A DNA stretch of 64,000 bases from Schizophyllum amplum (GCA_007026445.1 VDMD01000006.1:124001-188000), one strand, 5' to 3'; shown: positions 47,757 to 60,934, numbered from the stretch's first letter. Program-made: numbers and translations. The notes: generated by a model not told the origin, from the sequence alone.

Positions 47757-48104
47757 GTTACTGTAAGCCGTTGCAGATAGGCAACATCACGCATCACGAT
47801 GGCCTTGTTGCGTCGCCTCCCGTCACGCATCACGATGGGGTCTTGTTGCCGCCGTGACACGCCAAAAATTCGTGGACAATGCGGCTTTAATTCAATTTTT
47901 TTCTGCAAGCGCAACAATCTGCGTTGTGAAGGCATTTAGGGCCAAAGAGAAAGTTTAAACCCGCTCACAGCACGAAGAAGACTGAACTGACTTAGAATTT
48001 ATAGCCACTTGTTGCCTCCGTCACGCCTTCAGAGGCCATGTTGCCTCCTCGACTTGCGTGACAGATCACGTGACTGTTGCCTATCTGCAAAGGCTTACAG
48101 TAGT
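47757..48104. repeat. Short foldback element, MITE-like
   Basis: Terminal inverted repeats of about 29 nt: 47757-47785 contains ACTGTAAGCCGTTGCAGATA, and 48076-48104 carries its reverse complement with about one internal mismatch and two at the outer end. The interior has repeated CACGCATCACG and GTTGCCTCC-type motifs on both strands. No coding capacity. The element ends about 125 bases before the helicase start codon, so it lies in that promoter. No target-site duplication was recognised. Confidence 0.7.
47787..47838 (+). repeat. Direct repeat inside the foldback element
   Basis: TCACGCATCACGATGG occurs at 47787-47802 and again at 47823-47838, a 36-base period. Both copies are followed by a CTTGTTGC-like sequence. 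Confidence 0.75.
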
Positions 48105-48227
48105 TTACATGTCGATCTCGTAGTTTGTCCTGAAAGGTCACCGCTATAGACCATCGCTCTACAGAAGCCCCCTATTCGAAAAAACGCACGAAGACGTCGA
48201 ACTTCATTCTATCCCCCGTTCCCTTCC

Positions 48228-51200
48228 ATGCAGTTCTTGCAAGCGCTCAATGAAGCGCAGTCTAAAGCCGTCCTTCACGATCCCAGTGTACCACTGCAGA
48301 TTCTAGCAGGCCCCGGCTCGGGCAAAACGAAGGTGCGTGGTACTGTAACTCAGCTAATGCTCTACTGACTCTGCCTAGGTTCTCACGTCGCGTATCGCCT
48401 ACCTCATCATCCACCACAAGATTCCCCCAAACGCGATATGTGCAGTCACGTTCACGAACAAGGCCGCGAACGAGATGCGCATGCGGCTCGCAAAGCTGCT
48501 GGGACCCGAGCAGACCTCACAGATTAGGATGGGCACTTTTCACGCATTGTGCGCCCAGTTCCTACGGCGGCACGGTAACAAGATTGGGGTGAACAGCAGC
48601 TTCACTATATGCGATATTGACGAAGCGTGCGTTATCCAACACTACCGATCATGAACTTGACTAACTAGCGTACAGGAAGAAGATCATTTCTACCCATCTC
48701 TCGCGCTACAAGGCAGACCTCAAGGACACAACATTGAAAGACGCTACCGTTCTCGCAAGCATCTCCAATGCCAAGGCTAAGGGTCTCACGTCAGATGATC
48801 TCTTCCGCCGGCAGCAGAACGCCCCCTCCACCGAGCTCAACGAGGCAGACCGCGTCGTGACCCAGGTCTACTCCGACTATGAAACATCACTTCGGCAGCA
48901 CAACAGCATGGATTTTGATGACCTCCTTGTCTTCGGCGTCAAGCTCTTCAGGGAACATAGGGAGACCGTGCAGTGGTGCAAGCACATTCTCGTCGACGAG
49001 TTGTAAGTGCTCTTCGCTAGCGATAAACGTCGAGTTGACAAGTACACGCAGTCAGGATACCAACACAACTCAGTACGAGCTCATGCGGGCTATAGCGATC
49101 AATCGCTGCCTGACCATCGTTGGTGATCCTGATCAGTCAAGTACATGGTGCATCTGCAAGTCTCACAAGAGCAGTGCTGATGATCCTTCCTAGTCTACGG
49201 ATGGCGAGCAGCGGAGGTTACGAACCTGGGAAAGATGAGGAAAGGTTGGTGTACCCGCGGCTGGCGAGGGCTGATCAGTGATACTCACGCGTCTCAATAG
49301 ACTTCGTCTTGACTGAACAAATCTTCCTCGAACGGAATTATCGCTCTGCTGGGAATATTTTATCGTCTAGTCTCGCTATCGTTGCTGAAGGTATGAGCGT
49401 CAAGTCCGCCAGCCATCTTCCTTGCTAAAGCAGCCTAGACAAGGACCGCATTCCGAAGTCTTTGCAATCTTCACATCCTGCAGGCAAGGTTCCCGTATTG
49501 CGTGCCTTCTCGTCAGAGCACGCTGAGGCCTCCTTCATCGCCACGGAGATCCGTCGCCTGGTCGCGAACATGGGCGGTGTATTGCAGTGGTGTGACTTCG
49601 TCATCTTGCGTGAGTTGTCGTCCGGCTGTATGGCGGGCCATTGATTGAACTATGCCAGTGCGCTTTAACGCATTATCGCGCCCTATCGAAGCAGCTCTGC
49701 AGAAGGAAGGCATCCCCAGCCGTGTTCTTGCCGGCCATAAGTTCTTCGAACGTCTTGAGGCAGGTCGCCCTACTTCATACTTTGGCGATCCGAACTGACT
49801 AGCCTCGACCAGATCAAAGACCTTCTCGCGTACCTGCAGCTTATCGACAACCCGCAATTTTTTCCAGCATTCGCTCGCGCGGTTAACGTTCCGGCTAGGG
49901 GGATTGGAGAGAAGGTAAATCCACAAGACCATCGGTCTGCTGCTATATGTGGCTGACCTTGCTTCTAGACCTTAGCAGAGATTGCTGCAAGGGCGGAGAA
50001 GTCCAAGCTTTCTGCTCTGGAGTTGGTTGAGAAAATATGCGATGGCAAAACACCTGACATCAAGCCTGCCGTCAAGGTTAAGCTCAAGCGCTTCGTCGCG
50101 CACATGCGGGAGCTTCGCGAATATGCAGCAAATGTACGGTTCGAGGCATGAGAGATTGATGGCACTGACCCACCGATAGGGCGCGGTGCCTGCCGACCTC
50201 ATACGCAAGCTCGTAGAGCTGACGCAGTATGAGGAACATCTGAAGAGGACACAGCAGGATGCTGACACGCGATGGGAAAACGTGAAGGAGTTGATCAATT
50301 TTGCGACGGAAGAAGACGTGGTGGTGGTGGATGATGAAGCGTGAGTGTGAGCTGACCGTAAACCCACGACGAGGTGCTGACTTGTCTGTCAGAGACACTA
50401 CGCCCCTACGGAGGTTCCTCCAGGCGTCGATGCTATCTTCTGAAGGCGACAAGGAACACGAGGATGACAAGAATGTGCGCTCGCAACGAGCTCCCTATCA
50501 GACAACGTGCTGACCGTCTTTGCAGAAAGTGACGATATCGACTTGTCATGCTGCTAAGGGCTTGGAATGGCCGGTAGTCATGGTCCCTTCAGGTAAGTCC
50601 GTTTCGACATTGTTTCGCCGGGCGCTGAATAATTCGTTCTCAAGTCGAGCAGGGTACGTTCCCCTTCTATAGGACGGAGGACACAGCAGAGGAGAGGTAA
50701 GTGGCTGTTTTTGCTGGCCGGGAGAAGCTGAGCTGACCGTTGCCAGGCGCCTGCTCTACGTCGCATGTACTCGAGCGCAAGGCTTGTTATACCTCACCCA
50801 TGCTGCCAAGCGCAAGGTCGGCGGCGAGCAGAAGACTAAAGAGGTCTCGTCGTTCCTGGCTGCTGTGACGAAAAAGAACAAGGTATGTCGATCTCGCCAT
50901 CATCGCCGCCCGTGTTCACGAGGTTTTCAGACACTTTTCACTCTTAAAGCGCCGGAGTTCAATGTGGACGATAGGCGCGAATTAGCCCAAGTACTTGGAC
51001 GACGGCCGCCCAATGAGGCAGAAGTGGAACGACGTGTGGCTGACTTGTACGCGCTCTCTTTCGTCGCTTTCATCTGACTCTCGTTGACTTTTTACCTGAG
51101 CCGTCGTACGACGAAGAACGGCAGCTTCTATGGAAGCAGCGAGAATGTGGCGCCATCTCGCTCGCACGCGTCGAGTTCGGATGGGGGGAAGCCGTCTTCT

Positions 51201-51710
51201 TCGCAAGGTTAGTTTTTATTGTACCTCCGTATTTGCGCCATTCTGACAGTAACATATATAGGTCCACCTCCTACCTTCGTGTCTTCAATCAGCGTTCTAA
51301 GAGCGGGAACTGGCCCCGCGGCTGCAACTTCAACGACAGCGCTCAATCCTCGAGCTGTACCGCCACATCCCCCTGTGGAACAACATCAACCGCACGCAAC
51401 ACCAGCTTACCCTATCACGACGTCACGATACGCATCACAGCCGGGTCCGATGCCACATCCAGTATATAACCCCTACCCCGCTGGGATGCATGTCCCCGTA
51501 CCGCAGGGCGTACCTCCACACGCAGCGATTCATCCCCACGGTCCTCCGCAGCTCTATGCTGCTGGCGGCATGCCGGGTGTCGGGTCGGGGGTGCCGGGTG
51601 CACCTATCGTCGGGCAGGCTCCGCCTGTCAATGGGGTCAAGCGACGTCTTGGGATGAGCGCTGCGCCTGGAGGTTATCAGAACAAGAAGTTCAAACCACC
51701 GACTCAATAG
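48228..51710 (+). CDS. UvrD/Srs2-type 3'-5' DNA helicase
   Basis: Superfamily 1 helicase of DNA repair, likely dismantling recombination intermediates. Start at 48228 (MQFLQALNEAQSKAV, Q-motif). Motif I is ILAGPGSGKTKVLTSR, Ia is AVTFTNKAANEMRMRL and IIDVDEF-type motif II is HILVDEFQDTNTTQYEL (built across an intron). Motif III is IVGDPDQSIYGWRAAEV and motif IV is QIFLERNYRSAGNI. Motif V is TISTCHAAKGLEWPVVMVPS and motif VI is RRLLYVACTRAQGLLYL. The long C-terminal tail is Pro/His/Gly-rich and disordered, ending AAPGGYQNKKFKPPTQ at 51710. Many short introns. All motifs are intact. Srs2 versus another UvrD-like fungal helicase cannot be settled from motifs alone. Confidence 0.88.
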
Positions 51711-53002
51711 GCGGGGGGTGGCGGGAAAAGGTTGTTGTACTAATGGATAGCTTCGTGTAGCACTCCTACTTACGGCGATGGCATGCGCGGAGCGGTATTG
51801 TAATCTTCACTGTAATCTTGTTTCGACACTACACTTGTTCATTCAGGGCTCGCCGGAGACATGAGTCTATGGTCGTACTCGGTAAACAGTAACTCGCTGC
51901 TTCGAAGGGCAAGACAGGTCCGCCGAGTCCCGACCTGGCGTCTGTCCTTGCGAGTTCTTTTCCATCATGGGCGTTGTAAGCAAACGTTGGAAACGTCACG
52001 TGCCATGAAAATATGCTCCATGCTGTGCACGGCCTGGACCCACACCCCAGCTAGTCTCGTAAACCATCCTCTAGTAAACTAGAGTCTGGAACATCTTCGG
52101 GGGTAGGTCCCGGACGTGGCTCGGAGTTTGAAAACTGAATCTCGAGGCCTGTTGTAGCGATCTCGTGACTCCTCCTTTCGGCCGGGCGTTCGAATCCCCG
52201 TCGCTCATCAACGAACCTCGTCATGTCGTATCCGCATCCAAGGCGATACCACGCATATATGCAGTGTTCCATCTACATAACCTGCGGCATACTGGCTTTT
52301 GCACGGCATCGACTCCGCTGCAATGCTGCCCGCCCTCCGTTCCTCTACTTCTGCGCCGGGACTCCTCTAATAACAGCGCAACAATAGCATCATAATCTTC
52401 GCGTCTCGGGCTTCTCAATGAACTGGGGACCACAAGATTGAGCTTTTCCCTTGCTCGAGGACACCCCTGTCCCGTTTCTCGACCGCGATTTGAGAGCATG
52501 CGTCTTTCTGAAAAGGCCATAGGTAGACGCTCGATGCCGGACGCGGTCCAGATGATTTGCGTGAGCTCTATTCCAAGAGATGGTGAGATTTAGGTCACTG
52601 TATGCGTGGTACTTCGATGCGCAGAGAAGTCTGGAGATGCAGACGCTGCGCCCGTGTACTACAAGTCTGTACTACAAGTACAACTTCAAGCTTCAAGTTG
52701 AGTACAAGTCGACTGAGCGCCACACAGGCGCCACACACAGCCCAAAACGGAACGTCACGAGCTTCGGCCGCGCTTCGGCACGGTTAAATTTCAAACTCCG
52801 TGCCACCTCCCTGACCTACCCTGTATGTGAGCCCAGACTAACCCCAGCTACCGCGGATAATTCGACGCTGCTCTGTCCAGACATTGAGATCTGAGACCTT
52901 CTTCTGCTGTTTCTGTCACGGGTTGCCCAAGACCTTCGCCTCTAGCCTTCTCAGGAAACACTCACACCATGCGCTCTGGATTCCTGCGGCCAATCGGGGG
53001 TG
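51711..53002. other. Intergenic, no gene seen
   Basis: About 1.3 kb downstream of the helicase gene. It contains a near-palindrome at 52681-52700 (18 of 20 positions symmetric about AAGCTT) set among short TACTACAAGT repeats (52665-52681). A minus frame 52221-52520 has no domain. Confidence 0.4.
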
Positions 53003-53437
53003 TCACATAATACGAGCCTCAGTCACATTGGGCCTTGTGAAGACAAAGGCCCATACAAGACTGCCCGCGGCAACCGGGGGCAGTGGCGTCCACAAAAAGA
53101 CGGCAGGCTGCCCGTCAAACCTGTAGAATAGCCCAAAGTCGGTGGGCTCTGCAGTTTTGGCGTGCACGAACACCTGCGCCGAGACCGTGCTGAGTATCGC
53201 AGTATTTGGAGAGGGGGGGGGGGGGGGCTGGAGCCTGCGCGACGGAACGATGTCACAAAAGTCGAGATGGTGAAGGTGTACAATGAGGTACTGCCATAGT
53301 ACGTGGATGCATCGAATGGCGCGTCGAGGTTGCGCATTCAGACCTTCGAAGGCCTGGGTTGTTGAGCTGGATACAAAGGAATAGCGAGCGCGCAAGCGGC
53401 CCTTCTGCAATATGGAGGTTCTCCTGGATCCTGACAC
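53003..53437 (-). CDS. Doubtful open frame, unknown
   Basis: A 144-codon frame. Its C-terminal half reads like real protein: TVSAQVFVHAKTAEPTDFGL, then FYRFDGQPAVFLWTPLPP. Its N-terminal half crosses a run of 15 G (C on this strand), read as consecutive prolines. An alternative frame upstream of the run (FDASTYYGSTSLYTFTIST) also looks protein-like. This might be a spliced exon pair or a gene broken by slippage at the homopolymer. No family recognised. Confidence 0.25.
   Translation of the reverse strand: MSGSRRTSILQKGRLRARYSFVSSSTTQAFEGLNAQPRRAIRCIHVLWQYLIVHLHHLDFCDIVPSRRLQPPPPPSPNTAILSTVSAQVFVHAKTAEPTDFGLFYRFDGQPAVFLWTPLPPVAAGSLVWAFVFTRPNVTEARIM
53213..53227 (+). repeat. Homopolymer run of 15 G
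   Basis: Fifteen consecutive G residues, unique in the window. Such runs are prone to replication slippage, can form G-quadruplex-like stacks, and are a common site of assembly error. Confidence 0.95.
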
Positions 53438-53652
53438 GCCGCCCGAGAGAAAGGTGCCGGACAGACAGCGGGTTTGCTAGATACTTATGTCCGGCGTCGG
53501 ACACGCAGCGGTGCCTCAAAATTCTAGACTGTATGTCTTCAGTATATTATCGTCATTTCGTCGAACCGAGCCACACGTGTCCGAGGGTGACGCGAGAAAT
53601 CAAGGTAGGCCGGTCAATCTAGACAGGACTGTGCTTTTAAGGGCGCACCAGG

Positions 53653-54312
53653 GTGCTTCGCGCTATCAAAGGAGCCCCTTCCTCCCCAGTTCTATCCTCC
53701 CAACGTCTAGGCGCGACAGCCATGCCTGCGAGCGCAACCTCTTCGAAGACGCGGATCGACTCTCCTACGCTATCCGACCAAGATCTGGTGCTGCCTTCGC
53801 TGCCCGAGTTGATGGATAAAGGCGCCCTCGAGAACGGCGACATGGCGAAATTAACGCTGCGCTCGCTTGACTGTATGTCGACCTTCTATCACCAGCAGCT
53901 TCTGTGGTCGTACGAGACGCGGCTGGAGCTGGAGGGCGAGCTTCCCGAGGAGGAATCCGCGTGGGCAGAAGACGCCGAGGAGCAGGATGAACACGTCGGC
54001 GCGCGGCGGCGTGACCGCGATGACACACGCAGCCGGATGCACGCGATGCTGTCGCAACAGAACGTAAGACGCCTCCGGCAGCGGCGCGCCTTCAAGATGA
54101 AGCTCGAATGCATCATATCGCCACACAGTGCGGCGGAGACGGCGTTGGCGCGGCAGACACGACGGCGACAGTGCAAGCGATCTCGCGAGTATGCGAATAT
54201 GCTGCGCACGCTGGAGTTGCTGGCGGAGATGCGCATGGATAGCACGCAGAGGCTGCAGTACCTCGTCCGGCGCGTGAACGGGGCGGATTTAGGCCCTCTG
54301 CGGCGCTCATGA
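53653..54312 (+). CDS. Hypothetical basic protein, single exon
   Basis: A 219-codon intronless frame, unusual among these intron-rich neighbours. It could start at 53653 (MLRAIKGAPSSPVLSSQRLG) or at 53722 (MPASATSSKTRID). The middle reads KLTLRSLDCMSTFYHQQLLW and YETRLELEGELPEEESAWAE. An Arg-rich helical half follows (NVRRLRQRRAFKMKLECIIS, LARQTRRRQCKRSREYANML), ending NGADLGPLRRS at 54312. The acidic then strongly basic pattern suggests a nuclear or nucleic-acid-associated protein, but no domain is recognised. Coding status rests on length and composition. Confidence 0.5.
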   Translation: MLRAIKGAPSSPVLSSQRLGATAMPASATSSKTRIDSPTLSDQDLVLPSLPELMDKGALENGDMAKLTLRSLDCMSTFYHQQLLWSYETRLELEGELPEEESAWAEDAEEQDEHVGARRRDRDDTRSRMHAMLSQQNVRRLRQRRAFKMKLECIISPHSAAETALARQTRRRQCKRSREYANMLRTLELLAEMRMDSTQRLQYLVRRVNGADLGPLRRS

Positions 54313-55015
54313 TACCCAGGCTTCATCTGGTGCGTTCGGCAGGTCTATGCGGCTTGCGATGATTGTTGATTGTGCTTCCCAGTAGGCGGGGATCTTCGTT
54401 TGAACGATAGTTCGCTCCCCATACAATGGCCACATACGAGCGGTGCAGGCCCGGATTGTTCCGCATATACACCTGTACTGTTAATGAGCAACATTGTATC
54501 CTAGCTGAGTCTACGATCTTACTGGAGACACCATAGAGACACCATCCGAGTTCTATTCGCCTACATACACGATCTGCATATGCCCTGGTACGGCGGACAG
54601 AGAGTCGAGCAATCGCGGATATTGAAAGTCGTCTACCACGCCTCAAACTGGGCAGGATCTGAGCATATCTTGTACCGTAGTTTCGATTTTGAGGCGTGAC
54701 GTTGGTGTCACTTGGTGAACAGGAGGATTTTGAATTTTCAGGCAGCAGGTGTCGATGTAACGGTCCTAATCAAAGGGTCGAGTTTGGGTTGAGCCTGTTG
54801 TCTTCCGGCCCTCAGCTGAACACACAGAACAGACTGTTTTGTTTGACGGGGAGAACGAACGACTTGGGAGCGTTTGGAGAGCGAAGTTATTCGGCAATTG
54901 CCGCTGCAGCATCACACCACGCGGTACCGGCTACGGTAAATCACATGCCCGGCGCGTACCCTTCATGATGCCCCGCACTCGAACGTGAATTCTCACTTGT
55001 TCCGCTACCTCCACC
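54313..55015. other. Intergenic, FOX2 promoter
   Basis: 703 bases. No gene or clear TATA box. A minus frame (54323-54646) has no domain. Confidence 0.4.
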
Positions 55016-57530
55016 ATGTCGCAGCTTTCGTTCAAGGGACACACCGTCGTTGTTACCGGCGCCGGAGGGGGACTCGGTAAAGCGTGCGTCAGTTGCTTTA
55101 CCCTCCAGCCGCAAGCTCACAATCATCTTCAGTTACTCGCTCCTCTTCGCAGCACGCGGCGCGAATGTGGTAGTGAACGACTTCAACAAGGATGCGGCGC
55201 AGAAGGTCGTTGACGAGATTACGAAGGGTAAGCTTGGCTATACCTCAGCCCATGATGCACGTTAACGTTAGACGAATAGCTGGTGGGAAGGCCGTGACGA
55301 ACAGTTCATCCGCGACGGATGGTGCTGCTGTCATCAAGACCGCGCTCGACGCCTTCGGCGGCGTGACCATCCTCATCAACAACGCGGGAATCCTCCGCGA
55401 CAAGGGGTGAGCTGCCTCCCTCTCCCGCGGCGCGTGCGGCGCTTACACGCCCGCAGCTTCAAGAACATGTCCGACAAGGAGTGGGACCAGATCATGGAGG
55501 TACACTTGAAGGGTGCCTACGCGTGCACGAAGGCCGTCTGGCCAATCTTCCGCAAGCAAAAGTTTGGGCGCATCGTGAACACGGCGAGCGCGGCGGGCTT
55601 GTATGGTGCGTCAGCTGTTTAGCCCGGCGTCGGCCGCCGCTGAGTGGGGATCACGTAGGCAACTTTGGGCAAGCAAACTACAGCGCGGCGAAGATGGGAC
55701 TGGCCACGTTCACAAAGACGATGGCGCGCGAGGGCGCGAAGTACAACATCGGCTCTATCTGCATCGCACCGGTACGTACATGTGCTGCGCGTTCTCCAGT
55801 TCTCACAGACTCACACGGCCTCAGATGGCAGCTTCCGCAATGACCGAGACGATCATGCCGCCCGAGATGCTCGCCAACCTCAAGGTGGGGTGCGGCAGCC
55901 ACGCACTAACTTCAGCATTCTCATGTCTCTACAGCCCGAGTTCGTCGCCCCCTTCGTCGTCGCGGTTTGCCACCCGGAAGGCCCTGACGCCTCTGGTCGC
56001 ATCTTCGAAGTCGGCGCAGGCTACGTCACCGAGATACGGTGGGAGCGCAGCCCGGGCGCCATCTTCAAGACCGACTCGAGCTTCACGCCGTCCGCAGTCA
56101 AGGCCAAGTGGGGAGAGATCGTGGATTTCACCAACGCCGAGCATCCCCAGAGTATGGCCGACCTCGATATAAAGGTGTGCACACGCGCAGCGCTGCTTAT
56201 GTGGTGGCTAACTAAACTCGGCGCAGAGCAAGCTGGAGTCTGCGGCGAAACTGCCTGCCAACCCGCAGGCATCCCCCGCTGTTCGCTTCGATGGTCAGAC
56301 AGTGATCATAACTGGGGCGGGCGCGGGCCTGGGTCGCGCATACGCACTCATGTACGCCAAGCTCGGTGCGAACATCGTCGTGAACGACGTGAGCGAGAAG
56401 GGCGCCACAACCGTCGTTGACGAGATCACAAAGGGTCAGTTTTCTTTACAAAGGCATGCGGGCCTTACTTGGCTGACATACACACAGCCGGCGGCAAGGC
56501 TGCGCCCGCGGTGTGCTCGGCGGAGGACGGCGAGGCGATCGTGAAGGTCGCGCTGGAGAAATTCGGTGGCGTGCACGTCCTGATTGCGAACGCGGGCATC
56601 CTGCGCGACAAGTCCTTCATGGCCATGACGGAGCAGGAGTGGGACATCGTGCTCGCGGTGCACTTGCGCGGCACGTACAAGTGCGCGAAGGCGGTGTGGC
56701 CGCACTTCCAGAAGCAGAAGTATGGCCGCATCGTGACGACGTGCTCGCAGGTTGGGATTTGTAAGTATTTTGAGCACGATCTGGAAGTGGAAGTGCAAGG
56801 GTTGAGGCTGATGAATTTACAGACGGAAACTTTGGACAGGCAAATGTAAGGTGCCTGTAGAGGACTGACTGTGGGTGATGCTAATATATGGTGCAGTACT
56901 CGACGGCCAAGGCTGGCATCATGGGCCTGACGAAGACGCTTGCCATCGAGGGCAAGAAGTATAACATCATCGCCAACACCATTGCGCCCTCTGCAGGAAC
57001 CGCCATGACCGCGACCATCTGGCCGCAAGAGATGGTCGATGCTTTCAAGGTATGTCGCTCTCTGCAACCTCTGTGATCATTGAATGACTTACTTGCCCAG
57101 CCCGACTACGTCGCTCCCATCGTCGGCTACCTGACCAGTTCCGCGAACGAGAAGACGTCGGGTTGCATATTCGAGATCTCGGGCGGCTGGGCGGCGCAGA
57201 CGCGCTGGCAGCGCGCGGGCGGGCACGGTTTCCCTACGGGCAAGCCTTTGCAGCCGGAGGACATTCTCGCGAAGTGGAATGTCATCACAAACTTTGGTGA
57301 GCGTGGTTTGAGTGCATGCGTAGTTTGCCAGCTGACAAATGCGCGCAGAGGACGGCCGCGCGCACAACCCCTCGTCAACGCAGGAGGCTATGACCCAGGT
57401 GCGTTATCTTCCTGCTTTGGGTGTCTCTTGTCTTGCTATGGGAAGGGTGGTGCTGTAATTCTGACTGCTATGTCTGCAGATCATGGAAAACTTTGGCAAC
57501 AGTGGGGACGCGCCGAAGGCGAAACTGTAG
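55016..57530 (+). CDS. FOX2: Peroxisomal multifunctional beta-oxidation enzyme, two dehydrogenase domains only
   Basis: (3R)-hydroxyacyl-CoA dehydrogenase of peroxisomal beta-oxidation. Start at 55016 ([20 protein letters not shown]). Two SDR domains in tandem. The first has [32 protein letters not shown] and the YxxxK active site in [14 protein letters not shown]. The second has [40 protein letters not shown] and [14 protein letters not shown]. After [20 protein letters not shown] and [19 protein letters not shown] it stops at 57528-57530. The usual C-terminal hydratase-2 (MaoC) domain of Fox2 is absent, and the last residues Ala-Lys-Leu form a type 1 peroxisomal targeting signal. About ten introns. 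Confidence 0.9.
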
Positions 57531-58022
57531 AGCGCGTTTCTCATCTGCATCTTGTATTTTTCTCGATCATATGCTCAATGTACAATCATCATGAGATACC
57601 TGCGTATAGGCTGCTGTGGCTGCTGCCGATACTTAGGTCTGTACGTCCGCGCGCTTGAGAGAACTTCAGAAAACCGCGGATGCTCAGCGCTCAGGACTCA
57701 GGAGTCCTGCTCCTCTTCTGAGTCTTCACTCTGGAAATTGGCGCCCATACTCGGCCCGGGTTTCCGCGCCCCCGAATGACGTCCGGTTACTGGACACGGC
57801 GTGCTTTCTGACTCTTGCTCTGGCGACGCAGACGATCCATCGCCCTGCGATCTGAATCCTCTCGAACTGAACTTTGAATTGCTCGAATAACGTTGGTTCC
57901 TGGCAGGCAGTGACGCAAGCCTTCACCTTCATTCAGCGCCTTGGTCCGTCCCAGAGTAGCAATCCACCGACAACAAGAATAGGACGGCGCACGTTCGCAG
58001 GTGGTAACGTATCACTAGCGCC
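57531..58022. other. Intergenic, no gene seen
   Basis: 492 bases between two same-strand genes: 3' flank of FOX2 and promoter of the next gene. I checked about 400 bases after the FOX2 stop and saw no hydratase-like reading frame. Confidence 0.45.
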
Positions 58023-60152
<2,130 letters not shown>

Positions 60153-60349
60153 TTCACTGGCCTCCCTCCTATACACACGTAGCTAGTACTTGCACGCAAC
60201 ATAGATGTAAGACAATCTAAGATAACATATGTACAACATACACATATAATGCTCTGGTCTCTGCTACGATGTGCATTGAGAGTAGGGAGAAGTGTCAAAC
60301 TGAAAGTGGAAGAAATTGGTGCGATATGAGCGCAAGGGCGCCGTACGCG

Positions 60350-60934
60350 TCATAATGGAGGCTTGACAATGCCGGCACTGATTTTGTAGTACACGATGGA
60401 TGCGTCCGTCGATGTGATGGCTAAATAAATCTCTGGTGGGTTTCCTAGAGGCGGGAAGGCGTCCTGGAGCCTGCATGTAGTCGGTAAGCTGAGTCATTTA
60501 CATGCGAGGCAAAAATTGCCACTTGCCAAGAGAAGGAGATGGTATCTGCGAGAGAGCAGGGGACGACGCTCATAGTCTTTCCCTGAAAGATGGTCAATTA
60601 TTAGTATCGCGCCAATCGCCTTGTAGAGGTCACAGAACCAACGGACCGTGCCTGCATCCTGGCCCCGGATGGCGCCTCGGCAGCACGCCTCAAGGTCGAG
60701 GAGTTCAACATCTTTCCATTTCTGGCCTAAAAGGTGATATATATTCAGGCAAGAGGGCTAAAAATTTGAGGGAGCACTCACTGTACAAGACGTCGTTATA
60801 CGTCTGGAACAAGCTGTCCGCGAATCGGGGATATTTAGCGACGTAGGAGGAGATTGCAGGGTACTGTTAGTTGCGAGGTCAGTCGATAGACACAGGTAGC
60901 AGACTTTCAATCTCACCGAAGGATGTGTTTCCAT
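60350..60934 (-). CDS. SEN15: tRNA-splicing endonuclease subunit Sen15
   Basis: Small structural subunit of the tRNA intron endonuclease. The gene is hard to see as it is split over five small exons. Start at 60934 (METHPS, then intron). It continues YPAISSYVAKYPRFADSLFQ followed by TYNDVLYSQKW, then KDVELLDLEACCRGAIRGQD, GKTMSVVPCSLADTISFSW, LQDAFPPLGNPPEIYLAITS and DASIVYYKISAGIVKPPL, with the stop at 60350. The layout (helix, then YSQKW, RGAIRG, then the IYLAI.S.D.SIVYYK beta sheet) matches fungal Sen15 proteins. The joint SFSW/LQDAF requires an intron at 60471-60526 beginning with GC instead of GT. About 115 residues in all. Confidence 0.8.

Noticed and set aside
47787..47838. Possible CRISPR-like direct repeats
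   Set aside because: Only two copies, in a eukaryotic genome, inside an element with inverted ends.
52180..52205. tRNA-like T-arm (GCGTTCGAATCCCC) on the plus strand
   Set aside because: The five-base T stem does not pair well, the A-box candidate upstream is poor, and no acceptor stem partner for CGCTCA was found at the right distance.
57531..58022. Missing hydratase-2 domain of FOX2 in the downstream gap
   Set aside because: Neither strand shows hotdog-fold motifs before the next gene starts at 58023.
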